From contig JAUBSN010000043.1 of NCBI GenBank assembly GCA_036704825.1, positions 1 through 64,000 of the forward strand: 64,000 bases of DNA, read 5' to 3'. Origin of the DNA: Microcoleus sp036704825 (GTDB taxonomy: Bacteria > Cyanobacteriota > Cyanobacteriia > Cyanobacteriales > Microcoleaceae). Positions 1 to 8,386 of this stretch are shown here, one piece after another (within the stretch, counting starts at the first letter, position 1; the number at the start of each line of letters is the position of its first letter). The notes beneath the pieces were generated by a model. That model searched no databases. It saw only the letters and a list, made by a program, of their open reading frames with translations, and was not told where the DNA came from. The position numbers were made by a program, and so were the translations under genes.

Positions 1-80
1 CGCTCGAATAAGGTTTCATTTTTTTCGCTTATGTACTCAATACAGTGTATCATATATACATGGAATCTGCTGTAATTATT

Positions 81-253
81 GTAGGAGCGGGTTCACCGAC
101 AATCTTTAATGTCAGTCCTAGATTCCCTAAACCCGCCCCGACTAGATATTTATGTACAGATTATATGAGTTGTCAGTTATCAGTCATTTGGGCGGGGCGG
201 GTTTATGAGATTTATCATTTTTATCGGAGATATTGGTGAACCCGCCCCTACGA
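81..253. repeat. GC-rich dispersed repeat cluster (GGGGCGGGTT type)
   Basis: The first 312 bases hold no convincing gene. Four short copies of a GC-rich motif (AGCGGGTTCACC, AAACCCGCCCC, GGCGGGTTTATGAG, AACCCGCCCCTACG) occur here in both orientations. The same motif recurs near 10480-10540 and 49420-49575, so it is a dispersed family of this genome. Its function is unknown; the inverted copies could fold into hairpins. Confidence 0.6.
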
Positions 254-286
254 TAATTCGGGTTAATTTATATTCTATCTGGTGTT

Positions 287-307
287 CCCAATGCCCAATG
301 CCCAATT
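287..307. repeat. Heptamer STRR (CCCAATG)
   Basis: Three consecutive 7-base units (CCCAATG, CCCAATG, CCCAATT) lie against the 3' end of the fetB-like gene, so the array starts almost exactly where coding ends. Heptameric short tandem repeats of this kind are known from cyanobacterial genomes. Confidence 0.7.
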
Positions 308-312
308 CCACA

Positions 313-1092
313 TTACCATTTGATCAATTGTGCATCTTGATTAAAAAACTTCCGAGACAATCCCTCAGTCAACAGCAGAGTTGCAATTAAAGTTGCCAGC
401 GCTAACACAAACATAATTAAAATCTGGTAAGATGCTGCATCCAGAGGACTGACACCGCTCAGCATTTGACCTGTCATCATTCCCGGTAAAGTTACGATTC
501 CTACCACTGTCATTGTATTTAATGTCGGGATTAATCCAGCTTTGATCGCGTCTTTGCGGTATTGTTTTACTGCTTGCTGCGGCGTTGAACCTAAACTTAA
601 ATGGGTTTCTATTTCTAACTGGCTGCTATTAACTGTACTGAGAAGTCTTTCGCCTGCGATCGCCCCGGAGTTCATGGCATTGCCCAATATCATACCCGCT
701 AAGGGAATCAGGTATTGCGGTTCGTACCAAGGGTCAGGTTGCAAAATTAGCAAGTTTGTATAGGCGAGAGTCAAGGCCGTACTGATAAAAATTGAACCCC
801 AAACTAAGGGCAGCAAGTTCTTGATTTTTTTGCTGATGCGGTTGCTGGCAACCATGCTAGCTGTTGTCAGCATGATTGCTAAAACTGCTAAAACCAGCCA
901 AGGATTTTTCCCCTCGGGATCGAATACGACTGCGAGCACGTAGCCGACTAAGATTAGCTGGATCAGGGTGCGCCCCGCGGCGATCGCGATCGCCCCCTCC
1001 AGCCCCAATCCCTGCCACGCCGAAAGCCCGATCGCGATCGCCACCATCCCCAAAGCCCAACCCAAATCTGTCAAATCTAGCAGAATTAACAC
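313..1092 (-). CDS. fetB: FetB/YbbM-type ABC transporter permease (UPF0014 family)
   Basis: Integral membrane protein of about 260 residues with several hydrophobic segments and the family signature PLAGMILGNAMNSGAIAGER in the middle, followed by VVGIVTLPGMMTGQMLSG. Family members pair with an ATPase (FetA) in metal, probably iron, export from the cytoplasm; no ATPase gene lies next to it here. The open frame runs up to an ATG at 1179, but conserved sequence only begins at VLILLDL, so the GTG at 1092, preceded by a purine-rich AAAGGGTGG, is preferred and gives a normal family length. It is divergent from the aminotransferase gene at 1220. The stop codon abuts a heptamer repeat. Substrate is inferred from the family only. 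Confidence 0.82.
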   Translation of the reverse strand: MLILLDLTDLGWALGMVAIAIGLSAWQGLGLEGAIAIAAGRTLIQLILVGYVLAVVFDPEGKNPWLVLAVLAIMLTTASMVASNRISKKIKNLLPLVWGSIFISTALTLAYTNLLILQPDPWYEPQYLIPLAGMILGNAMNSGAIAGERLLSTVNSSQLEIETHLSLGSTPQQAVKQYRKDAIKAGLIPTLNTMTVVGIVTLPGMMTGQMLSGVSPLDAASYQILIMFVLALATLIATLLLTEGLSRKFFNQDAQLIKW

Positions 1093-1219
1093 CGGCCCAC
1101 CCTTTCGATAATGTGATTGTTTGCCTGTCCAAATATAAGATATTGCAATAAACGTTTCTGAGAAACAGTTTTGCTGCAAGAATTTGCTTTGATAATGGTT
1201 GAAATTTGTGGTGTGAAGA

Positions 1220-2377
1220 GTGAATAATGTTCCCCCCCTCGACTTAACCCGCCAGTACGCCCAGATTGGCGACGAGATAACCGCTGCAGTGCAAAAAGTG
1301 CTTGCCTCTGGCGGCTACGTAGGCGGCCCGGCCGTAAAGAGTTTTGAACGAGAGTTCGCCGACTACATCGGAGTTTCCGAGTGCGTGGGCTGCAACTCCG
1401 GCACAGATGCGCTAATTTTGGCTTTGCGAGCTCTCAAAATTGGCCCTGGCGATGAAGTCATTACCACTCCTTTTACCTTTTTTGCTTCCGCTGAGACAAT
1501 TAGCGCCGTCGGCGCAACTCCAGTATTTGTCGATATTGACAGCGGGACTTTTAATCTGGATGTCGAGCTCCTCGAAGCGGCAATTACTGAAAAAACCAAA
1601 GCAATTATGCCAGTGCACATCTTCGGCCAACCCGTAGACATGACTCGGTTGATGGAAATTGCGACTAGACACAATTTAGCCGTAATTGAAGATTGCGCCC
1701 AGTCTGTCGGGGCCCAGTGGCAGTCTCGAAAAGTCGGCAGCATCGGCCATGTCGGCTGCTTCAGTTTTTATCCGACCAAAAATTTAGGCGCTTGCGGTGA
1801 CGGTGGCGCGGTGACGACAAACGATCGAGCCCTGGCAGCAGAAATGCGAATGCTCAAAGAACACGGACAGTCTTCTAGGTATTTCTACGAAGAAATCGGG
1901 TACAACAGCCGTTTAGATGCCCTGCAAGCGGTGATTCTCAGCATTAAATTGCGGTATCTCGACAGTTGGAACGCCCAGCGGCGGGAGAAAGCGGCACTTT
2001 ACAGCGAATTTCTCTCCCGCGTCCCCGGAGTTGCCGTCCCCAAAGAATTGCCGGCAGCAAAAGGAGTTTGGAATCAATACACGATCCGGCTGACAAGTCC
2101 AGAAGACGCGCAAAATCCCTCTGGCAATTTCCGGGACTCGGTGCGGGCTCAGTTGCAGGAATGCGGCATCGGTTCTATGGTTTACTATCCGTTACCTTTG
2201 CACCTGCAACCTGTTTACAAATCTTTGGCTTATCAAGCAGGTCAGTTGCCAAAGGCTGAGCAAGTTTGCCGCGAAGTCTTGTCTTTGCCGATGTTTCCGG
2301 AACTGTCGAGGGATCAACAAGAGCGGACGATTTACGGTCTGAAAGATTGCTTGGCAAAGGCCGATCGCATCCGGTAG
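1220..2377 (+). CDS. DegT/DnrJ/EryC1/StrS family PLP-dependent sugar aminotransferase
   Basis: A 385-residue fold-type I aminotransferase. Motifs seen: the substrate and phosphate region GCNSGTDALILALRALKIG, the PLP aspartate region VIEDCAQSVGAQ, and the Schiff-base lysine K187 in FYPTKNLGACGDGGA. Such enzymes transaminate keto-sugar nucleotides to amino sugars for surface polysaccharides or natural products. The start is GTG (GTGAATAATGTT), chosen because the N-terminal VPPLDL motif is typical of the family. It is divergent from fetB across a gap of about 130 bases that must hold both promoters. Several glycan genes follow from 5.2 kb, but on the other strand. The specific sugar is not predictable from sequence alone. 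Confidence 0.9.
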   Translation: MNNVPPLDLTRQYAQIGDEITAAVQKVLASGGYVGGPAVKSFEREFADYIGVSECVGCNSGTDALILALRALKIGPGDEVITTPFTFFASAETISAVGATPVFVDIDSGTFNLDVELLEAAITEKTKAIMPVHIFGQPVDMTRLMEIATRHNLAVIEDCAQSVGAQWQSRKVGSIGHVGCFSFYPTKNLGACGDGGAVTTNDRALAAEMRMLKEHGQSSRYFYEEIGYNSRLDALQAVILSIKLRYLDSWNAQRREKAALYSEFLSRVPGVAVPKELPAAKGVWNQYTIRLTSPEDAQNPSGNFRDSVRAQLQECGIGSMVYYPLPLHLQPVYKSLAYQAGQLPKAEQVCREVLSLPMFPELSRDQQERTIYGLKDCLAKADRIR

Positions 2378-2859
2378 CTTTGGCGCGATGGCATAAGCGA
2401 GGGAAATGCAGGAGGAGAAAAGAATTGCAGGGTTGCAGTGCTGTGAGAATGTGCAGGGTTCAGGGAGAGCTGTTAAGTATTTTGACCGATCGCTTGTACT
2501 TTTATGTACTATATTTAATGAAAAGAAACAAATTTAGGCTAGCAATCCGACTCGAACGGGTGCATTTTCCGCTCGCCTAAACCTTGGAATGCGATCGGTC
2601 AATGATGAAGAAGGAAGTTCGGCAACGGATTCTGTAACGGATGTAACGGATTTCAGGAAGAGGGAAGAAGGAAGAAGGAAGAAGGAAGAAGGAAGAAGGA
2701 AGAAAGAAAAATCAAGAATGTTGGAACTTTCGACTTCTAATCCCCGATGCCCTCTTTGACCGATGCCCTCTTTGGCCGATGCCCTGTTTGGCCTCTTTGG
2801 CCGATGCCCAATTCTCAATTTAACCTGTAATTTTCATAAGATAAGAGGAAAATAAACGA
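2378..2859. other. Intergenic region with two repeat arrays
   Basis: About 480 bases between the aminotransferase and the UbiB-like kinase. No plausible gene is seen. It contains a GGAAGAA heptamer array (about 2656-2708) and a degenerate tandem repeat built on CGATGCCCTCTTTGGC (about 2745-2810). The ribosome binding site of the downstream gene (AAGAGGAAAA) closes the region. Confidence 0.7.
2656..2708. repeat. Heptamer STRR (GGAAGAA)n
   Basis: Roughly seven purine-only units of GGAAGAA in tandem, ending in AGAAAGAAAA. The complementary type (CTTCCTT/TTCCGTC) occurs near 27405-27476. Confidence 0.8.
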
Positions 2860-4536
2860 GTGCCTCAGTATCAATTCACTCAGGCTAGACGCTACGATCC
2901 ACAAGCGATCGCTCAGTATTACCGCAAACGTCCGCAGAAAGCAATTTGGCGCGCAATTACCGTTATTTGGTCTTTTGCGGGCTTTGTGCTGGGGATGCTG
3001 TGGGACAGTTGGCAGCACTCCGTCGCAGCACACCAGCCGGAACGGGCAGCCCACCTGCGACAAATACTCACTCGCTTGGGCCCCACTTTCATTAAAGTCG
3101 GCCAAGCCCTTTCTACCAGACCGGATTTGATCCGCAAAGACTTTCTCGAAGAACTGATCAAACTTCAGGATCAATTGCCGCCCTTTGACTCGGCGCTAGC
3201 TTTCGAGATTATTGAAGCGCAACTCGATCGCAAAATAAGCGAAACCTACAGCGAAATCTCCCCCGAACCTGTCGCCGCGGCAAGTCTCGGTCAAGTCTAC
3301 CGAGCTCGCCTCCTCACCGGGGAAGCAGTAGCAGTCAAGGTTCAGCGACCGAATTTGCTGCCCGTCTTGAGCCTTGACCTTTATTTAATGCGCTGGGCGG
3401 CTGGATGGTTGGGCCCGTTGCTGCCGCTGAATCTCGGTCACGACCTTTGTTTAATAGTCGATGAATTCGGTATCAAATTGTTCGAGGAAATTGATTATAT
3501 CAATGAAGGCCGCAACGCCGAGAAATTTGCTACAAATTTTGCCGACGACCCGACAGTAAAAGTTCCGAGTATTTACTGGCGCTATACTTCAAATTGCGTT
3601 CTGACTCTCGAATGGATTGACGGCATCAAGCTGACAGATATCGAAAGTGTTAAAGCTGCAGGTTTGGATACCGATAGTTTAATTGAAGTTGGAGTCCGCA
3701 GCGGTTTGCGGCAGTTGCTGGAACACGGATTTTTTCACGCTGACCCCCATCCGGGAAATCTGTTTGCTTTAGCGGACGGCCGCATGGCTTACATTGATTT
3801 TGGGATGATGGATCAGATGGAAGAAACAACTAAAGAAACTTTGGTTGATTCTGTCGTTCACTTGATCAACAAAGATTACTTAGAGTTAGCCAAGGATTTT
3901 GTCAAACTGGGGTTTTTGACGCCAGATACAGATATTATGCCGATCGTCCCGGCGCTGGAATCTGTACTGGGTGATATCGTCGGCGAAAAGGTGTCAGATT
4001 TTAACTTCAAAACGATTACAGACCAGTTTTCGGAGTTGATGTACGATTATCCTTTCCGGGTGCCGGCGAAATTTGCCTTAATTATTCGCTCTCTGGTGAC
4101 AGAAGAAGGTTTGGCCCTGACGCTGAATCCCGATTTCAAGATAGTCGAGGTGGCGTATCCTTACGTAGCGCGGCGTTTGTTGAACGGAGAATCTCCGGCA
4201 CTGCGGCGGCGTCTGATTGAGGTATTATTCAAAGATGGCAAATTCCAGTGGAACAGGTTAGAGGACATGATCGCGATCGCTAGGTCCGATCGCAGTTTCG
4301 ACCTGCTACCGACTGCACAACTAGGCTTGCAATTCTTGCTGTCAGAGGAAGGGTCGTTTTTGAGACGCCAGCTAATGTTAGCTTTGATTGAGGACGATCG
4401 ACTCCACACCGAAGAAGTTCGCAGCCTGTGGAACTTAGTCAAGCAAGACTTGCAACCCAGTCGCCTGTTCAACGTTGCTCTAGGCGCTTTGGCGGAGTTT
4501 TCCACAGAAGGAGCAGCAGCGCTGACTCGGTTTTAA
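2860..4536 (+). CDS. ABC1/UbiB/AarF family atypical protein kinase-like protein
   Basis: A 558-residue protein with the ABC1 kinase core. Seen: KVGQALSTRPDL (the KxGQ hallmark, about residue 80), the Ala-rich nucleotide loop AAASLGQVYRA (about 145), the catalytic-loop segment HADPHPGNLF (D295 region) and the metal-binding DFG at D313 in YIDFGMM. Family members (UbiB, plastid ABC1K) act in quinone and prenyl-lipid metabolism and lack ordinary protein-kinase activity. GTG start preceded by AAGAGGAAAA. The C-terminal part (about 420-558) is a helical extension common in cyanobacterial members. Cyanobacteria carry several paralogues, so no specific symbol is given. Confidence 0.9.
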   Translation: MPQYQFTQARRYDPQAIAQYYRKRPQKAIWRAITVIWSFAGFVLGMLWDSWQHSVAAHQPERAAHLRQILTRLGPTFIKVGQALSTRPDLIRKDFLEELIKLQDQLPPFDSALAFEIIEAQLDRKISETYSEISPEPVAAASLGQVYRARLLTGEAVAVKVQRPNLLPVLSLDLYLMRWAAGWLGPLLPLNLGHDLCLIVDEFGIKLFEEIDYINEGRNAEKFATNFADDPTVKVPSIYWRYTSNCVLTLEWIDGIKLTDIESVKAAGLDTDSLIEVGVRSGLRQLLEHGFFHADPHPGNLFALADGRMAYIDFGMMDQMEETTKETLVDSVVHLINKDYLELAKDFVKLGFLTPDTDIMPIVPALESVLGDIVGEKVSDFNFKTITDQFSELMYDYPFRVPAKFALIIRSLVTEEGLALTLNPDFKIVEVAYPYVARRLLNGESPALRRRLIEVLFKDGKFQWNRLEDMIAIARSDRSFDLLPTAQLGLQFLLSEEGSFLRRQLMLALIEDDRLHTEEVRSLWNLVKQDLQPSRLFNVALGALAEFSTEGAAALTRF

Positions 4537-4539
4537 TTT

Positions 4540-4573
4540 TAGTCATTAGTCATTAGTCATCAGTCATTAGTCA
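4540..4573. repeat. Heptamer STRR (TTAGTCA)n
   Basis: About five tandem units of TTAGTCA/TCAGTCA immediately downstream of the UbiB-like stop codon. Confidence 0.8.
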
Positions 4574-4673
4574 AAAGACAGTTACTAATTACCAATTACC
4601 TTTCTTTACCACAGGGAAGTGCCGGATACGCAGATTTCAGAAAGCAGAGGCGAAAATTCTTGCCTTCTGACTC

Positions 4674-4712
4674 CTAACTACTAACTAATGACTAATGACT
4701 AATGACTAATGA
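4674..4712. repeat. Heptamer STRR (CTAATGA)n
   Basis: Five or more CTAATGA/CTAACTA units, complementary in type to the array at 4540-4573, so the two could pair across about 100 bases. The array creates ATG triplets ahead of the next gene and can mislead start calling. Confidence 0.8.
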
Positions 4713-4750
4713 TTTCCCAATTTCCAATTACCCAAATTAAGGAATTATTC

Positions 4751-5125
4751 GTGTATTATTTTCCAGAACCTCCCTATTTTTTAATGTCGGCTGGACTGCT
4801 AGCAGGTATGGCCTCCGGCCTAGCCTTTGAAGCAACTCTCAAACAAGCTGTACAACAGTGGTCTAAAAATCGTTCTACTCGCACCTTGGCTAACCTGCCA
4901 AGGCTGCAATTGGTCATACCTTTTCTGGGAATGGCTGGCGGTATTTGCGTATTTTTAGCTTCGGGGATGGAGATTTTTGGCTTCCCAAAACTACTTTCTT
5001 ATGCCCTAGCTTTGCCACTGACGCTACTCACGGGTTGGCTAGTTTGGACTCAGCTAGGTAAGCTTTTGATGGAGTTAGAACGCGGAGGTTCCCAAGCGCT
5101 CGATTTAGATTCATTTGAACAATAA
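4751..5125 (+). CDS. Small conserved-type integral membrane protein, function unknown
   Basis: About 124 residues with three hydrophobic stretches: MSAGLLAGMASGLAFEATL, LVIPFLGMAGGICVFLASG and LSYALALPLTLLTGWLVW, joined by a basic loop (QQWSKNRSTR) and ended by an acidic tail. The frame is open from an ATG at 4709, but that ATG lies in the heptamer array and its first residues are encoded by repeat-like DNA. The GTG at 4751, with AAGGA about 10 bases upstream, is preferred. No family function is recognised; it resembles hypothetical proteins of other cyanobacteria. It is convergent with the next gene. Confidence 0.6.
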   Translation: MYYFPEPPYFLMSAGLLAGMASGLAFEATLKQAVQQWSKNRSTRTLANLPRLQLVIPFLGMAGGICVFLASGMEIFGFPKLLSYALALPLTLLTGWLVWTQLGKLLMELERGGSQALDLDSFEQ

Positions 5126-5133
5126 TTTTCTTA

Positions 5134-5210
5134 AACCGCAGATAAATGCCAATAACACAGATAAAAATCTATCAGCGTTCATCAGTGTTTATCTGCTAAT
5201 ATCTGCGGTT
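5134..5210. repeat. Inverted repeat between convergent genes
   Basis: Exact 11-base arms AACCGCAGATA (5134-5144) and TATCTGCGGTT (5200-5210) enclose AT-rich DNA with further CAGATAAA-type subrepeats. It sits between two convergent genes and could act as a bidirectional terminator, or be a dispersed cyanobacterial repeat; a related AACCGCAGAG unit is seen near 53983. Confidence 0.55.
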
Positions 5211-5226
5211 CAAAATTCCCATCTCA

Positions 5227-6255
5227 CTAATTGCCTTTGATTCGGAAATTCCGCAACCTAAATAGAACATTATTAACTTTTCTAATTCCCCAATTTTTGA
5301 GACTTCTCTGCAAGCGAACCAACAAATTTGGAGGCGCGAGTTTTGGCTGTGTTTCCGGCGAATTCAAGTAGCGATAGTGCAGAAACACCTCTCGGTAGGG
5401 AATCTCAACATCTTCGCCAGCACACAATCGAGTAAACTTTGCAGCCGAAATGCTCATGTAGTGCAAATAAGTCAGCCGCCGTCCTTTGTCATACAGAACA
5501 TAATCTATCACATCAAATTGAGAAGACCAATGATTTCCCGTTACGAGTGCAGGTCGATGATAAGCAAAGTTGTAAAAAGAGATGCCGCTGCGGGCGACTA
5601 AATAGTTAAATAAAGGTTGGTCGGTTCCCCGCAAAGACAAAATTTCTGATTCTCCTGAAATCAATTTATCTAACAATTGCTTTGAATTAGTTCGATTTAA
5701 AATACATTTTTTTGAAGCAAACCAACCAGCACAAAAAATATGAGATTGCAGTTGGTTAATGTTCAAAATGTTTGGCAGTTTCGCGGACGAGAAATCAAAT
5801 ACATAATTGAGGTCAGACTTATATTGAAAATCGTTGGCTACCCAATCAAATTCATCAAGTTTTTGATAGATGTAATCTAGAGAACCCATTAACAGAGTGT
5901 CCGCATCAAAATAGACAAATTTATCAAAAGGGCCGTCAAAACAGCAAAATTTTCGGTGCATTCCCAAACAGTGAACTTGCTGCCAACCTTTGGCTTCCCA
6001 AACTTTTTGAGCGTTGCGGTGAGATGTCCAAGCTTGAGTTGCAAAGTTTTCCCAAAAATGGATGGAATCGGTATTGTCAAACAGGCTGACATTGTGTAGG
6101 GTGGAAATGTGCGATCGTACTTTTTGCAGGTTATCATCGTAGGGAATAATGCAAACAGGAATATTTTTCGCCCCATTGACTTCGAGACTGTTTAATAAAG
6201 CGACTAAGTGGTCGAAAACAACATCGTTTGCTAGAATATAAATGCCATCAGTCAT
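5227..6255 (-). CDS. GT-A/GT8-like DxD glycosyltransferase, paralogue 1 of 3
   Basis: A 342-residue protein opening with MTDGIYILANDVVFDHLVALLNSL and carrying the metal and nucleotide-sugar motif DAD in FVYFDADTLLMGSL (about residues 113-126), as in GT8-type enzymes. A C-terminal DKGRRLTYLHY segment is shared with its two neighbours. The likely role is sugar transfer in a surface-glycan pathway; donor and acceptor are unknown. It is the last gene of the minus-strand cluster, about 160 bases downstream of paralogue 2 and separated from it by a GATTTTA heptamer array. It has a basic C-terminal tail (RSLKNWGIRKVNNVLFRL) that could contact membrane. Confidence 0.7.
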   Translation of the reverse strand: MTDGIYILANDVVFDHLVALLNSLEVNGAKNIPVCIIPYDDNLQKVRSHISTLHNVSLFDNTDSIHFWENFATQAWTSHRNAQKVWEAKGWQQVHCLGMHRKFCCFDGPFDKFVYFDADTLLMGSLDYIYQKLDEFDWVANDFQYKSDLNYVFDFSSAKLPNILNINQLQSHIFCAGWFASKKCILNRTNSKQLLDKLISGESEILSLRGTDQPLFNYLVARSGISFYNFAYHRPALVTGNHWSSQFDVIDYVLYDKGRRLTYLHYMSISAAKFTRLCAGEDVEIPYREVFLHYRYLNSPETQPKLAPPNLLVRLQRSLKNWGIRKVNNVLFRLRNFRIKGN

Positions 6256-6257
6256 CG

Positions 6258-6290
6258 GATTTTAGATTTTAGATTTTAGATTTTAGATTG
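6258..6290. repeat. Heptamer STRR (GATTTTA)n
   Basis: Four to five tandem GATTTTA units directly upstream of the start of the 5227-6255 gene. The same heptamer recurs at 16311, 52339 (inside a gene), 55784 and, as GATTTGA, 63822. Confidence 0.85.
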
Positions 6291-6413
6291 AAGAATTCTA
6301 CTCGTTACTAGGCTCGGTCTGGAAACCAGTTAATTTATTAGTTTGCTTGGATTTCGTTTGTCTGATTGCGTTGCTAGAGATTTCTATCGCCGTGTGACGA
6401 CAAACAATATTAT

Positions 6414-7292
6414 TTATATCTGCAAAAAATGTTTCATTTTTTGCAATAAATTTGGTTGTTTATCTTTTTCATTGAGATAACGATAATGTTTCCAAAGTTT
6501 CCAATAAGGACTACCCGATTTAATTGGTATCCCAGCCCAGTGAAGATATTTTAACCTTTTGCCTTTGTCATAAAGAACATAATCTATTTCTTGAAAATGC
6601 TGGGAACCAGCCCAGCTTCCCGGTTCTGTTGCTGAATCTTTAACAAGATTGCAGCGCTTGGGAATCAGCTTGAGAATGATATAATTTAGTATAGGTTGGT
6701 CTGTGACATTTTGAGTAAAGTCAAAATATTCTCGATGCTGCGAACATTCTCGCAAAATTTCATACATTTGCGATTCTGTAATAGTTCCTTTTCTGGAAGC
6801 CCAAAAACCGCTGTTGAATACATCTTGAAGCTGTGAGTCGGTAAAAATATTTTGTTCTTTTACAAGTGGTGAAAATATATTTCGCAGTTTTTCGCTGAGG
6901 TGGTGGTAGTCGCAGCAAAAAAAGTCTACTTCTGATAGTTTGTTGAGGTTGGCTGCGATGTCTTCAAAGACGATGATATCGGTATCGATGTACAGAAATT
7001 CGTCGAGGGGGCCAAACCACACGGCGAGTTTTCGCATTTTGTTGGGAAGGGCTAAAAAGTTGCGATCGAACATTTGGCCAATTTCTCTGGTAAACTGTTC
7101 CACAAACTCCAGATTTGGGAACAATCGCACCCCGTGGAGACGGCTGAGTGCGGCTGCGACTTGCTGATAATTGTCGTCGAAGGGAATCAGAAAAACAGGT
7201 ACTTGACAATTATACAGACGTATGCTGTTTAGAAGGGCGATCGCACTTTCGATCACCTTATCATTCGCAACAATATAAATACCGCGACTCAT
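6414..7292 (-). CDS. GT-A/GT8-like DxD glycosyltransferase, paralogue 2 of 3
   Basis: A 292-residue paralogue of its neighbours: MSRGIYIVANDKVIESAIALL at the N-terminus, DTD in FLYIDTDIIVFEDI (about 101-114), a TDQPILNYI segment and VLYDKGKRLKYLHW near the end. It is shorter than the other two in the central region. The start ATG overlaps the TGA of the upstream paralogue by 4 bases (ATGA), indicating translational coupling. Sugar specificity is unknown. Confidence 0.7.
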   Translation of the reverse strand: MSRGIYIVANDKVIESAIALLNSIRLYNCQVPVFLIPFDDNYQQVAAALSRLHGVRLFPNLEFVEQFTREIGQMFDRNFLALPNKMRKLAVWFGPLDEFLYIDTDIIVFEDIAANLNKLSEVDFFCCDYHHLSEKLRNIFSPLVKEQNIFTDSQLQDVFNSGFWASRKGTITESQMYEILRECSQHREYFDFTQNVTDQPILNYIILKLIPKRCNLVKDSATEPGSWAGSQHFQEIDYVLYDKGKRLKYLHWAGIPIKSGSPYWKLWKHYRYLNEKDKQPNLLQKMKHFLQI

Positions 7293-8263
7293 ACATTTAT
7301 CCTCAACCTTCTCAATACCCTTTTTAACAAATTCGGCGCAGAAACCTCAGTATAAGACTTTGGCGGTTGGGCAAAAATCGGACGCTTGGAGGGTTCGCGG
7401 AGATAGCGGTAGTACAGGAACAAATCGCGATAGGGAAACTCAATATTTTCGCCCGCACAAACTCTCCGAATCAAATCCGGTGGAACACCAATATAATGAA
7501 TGTAAGTAAGTCGGTTTCCCTTGTCGTACAAAATATTATCTTGCTCTTCAAAATGTTTGGAAGTCACGCTGCACCCAGTTTTTTCGCCATCGGGGAGGCT
7601 GTAAGCAAAATTATAGCTATTCATCCCCGTTTTCATCACCATATAATTGAGCAACGGCTGTTCTCCCGCACCTTCATAGAGAATTTCCGCCTCGCCCGAT
7701 TGCAGTTTAGCTAACAGCCATTCTATAGTATATTGCTCGAACAATCCTTGCTTGCTAGCGTAAAATCCCGAACAAAATATTTCCGAGTAGATGCGATTTT
7801 GCTCAAAAACTTCTAGGAGTTTTGGCGACTGAATATTGTATACTTTAGTCGGGGATAGAAATTGAAAATCATAAACCACAAAATCCGATGCCTCTAACTT
7901 CTGAAAAACCGCATCAAGGGAATTCATCACCAAAGTATCCGCATCCATGTAGATAAACTTTTCAAACGGGCCGTCGAAAGCGCAAAAGCGCCGGTGTGCG
8001 CCGTAAAGCCGAAATTTTTTGCGGTTCAAACGCTCGGGTGCGGCTGCTTGCATGAATTCATCCCATCGCTGAATTGAGGCGCTATCTTCATAAATAAAGA
8101 CGTTGGGACGGTTAACAATTTCAGCTTGGATTTGCTGTATTTGGTCGTCGAAAGGATAAATACAGACAGGAGTATTGGAACCTAAGATAACTTCAATACT
8201 GTTGAGTAAGGCAATTAGTTGATCGTAAACTGTATCGTTGGCTAGCGTGCAAATTCCATTCAT
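7289..8263 (-). CDS. GT-A/GT8-like DxD glycosyltransferase, paralogue 3 of 3
   Basis: 324 residues; MNGICTLANDTVYDQLIALL start, DAD in FIYMDADTLVMNSL (about 109-122), EQPLLNYMV, and LYDKGNRLTYIHYIG. It is closest to the 5227-6255 protein: both share RRFCAFDGPFEKF-like text before the DxD and an ENIEFPYRDLFLYYRY-like end. Immediately downstream of the FGE-like gene with a gap of about 120 bases and overlapping the next gene by 4 bases. The three genes look like an old tandem amplification that has since diverged. Confidence 0.7.
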   Translation of the reverse strand: MNGICTLANDTVYDQLIALLNSIEVILGSNTPVCIYPFDDQIQQIQAEIVNRPNVFIYEDSASIQRWDEFMQAAAPERLNRKKFRLYGAHRRFCAFDGPFEKFIYMDADTLVMNSLDAVFQKLEASDFVVYDFQFLSPTKVYNIQSPKLLEVFEQNRIYSEIFCSGFYASKQGLFEQYTIEWLLAKLQSGEAEILYEGAGEQPLLNYMVMKTGMNSYNFAYSLPDGEKTGCSVTSKHFEEQDNILYDKGNRLTYIHYIGVPPDLIRRVCAGENIEFPYRDLFLYYRYLREPSKRPIFAQPPKSYTEVSAPNLLKRVLRRLRINV

Positions 8264-8386
8264 ATCTATAGTCTCGCGAAGGCGGACTTTGTTTGTTTAG
8301 TTGCGGTTTCAACCGCCGAATTATTTAGTAAAATGGTAGAGGAGGGCGATCGGGGAAGACTAAAGCACAGAACCAAAAACCCGCGG

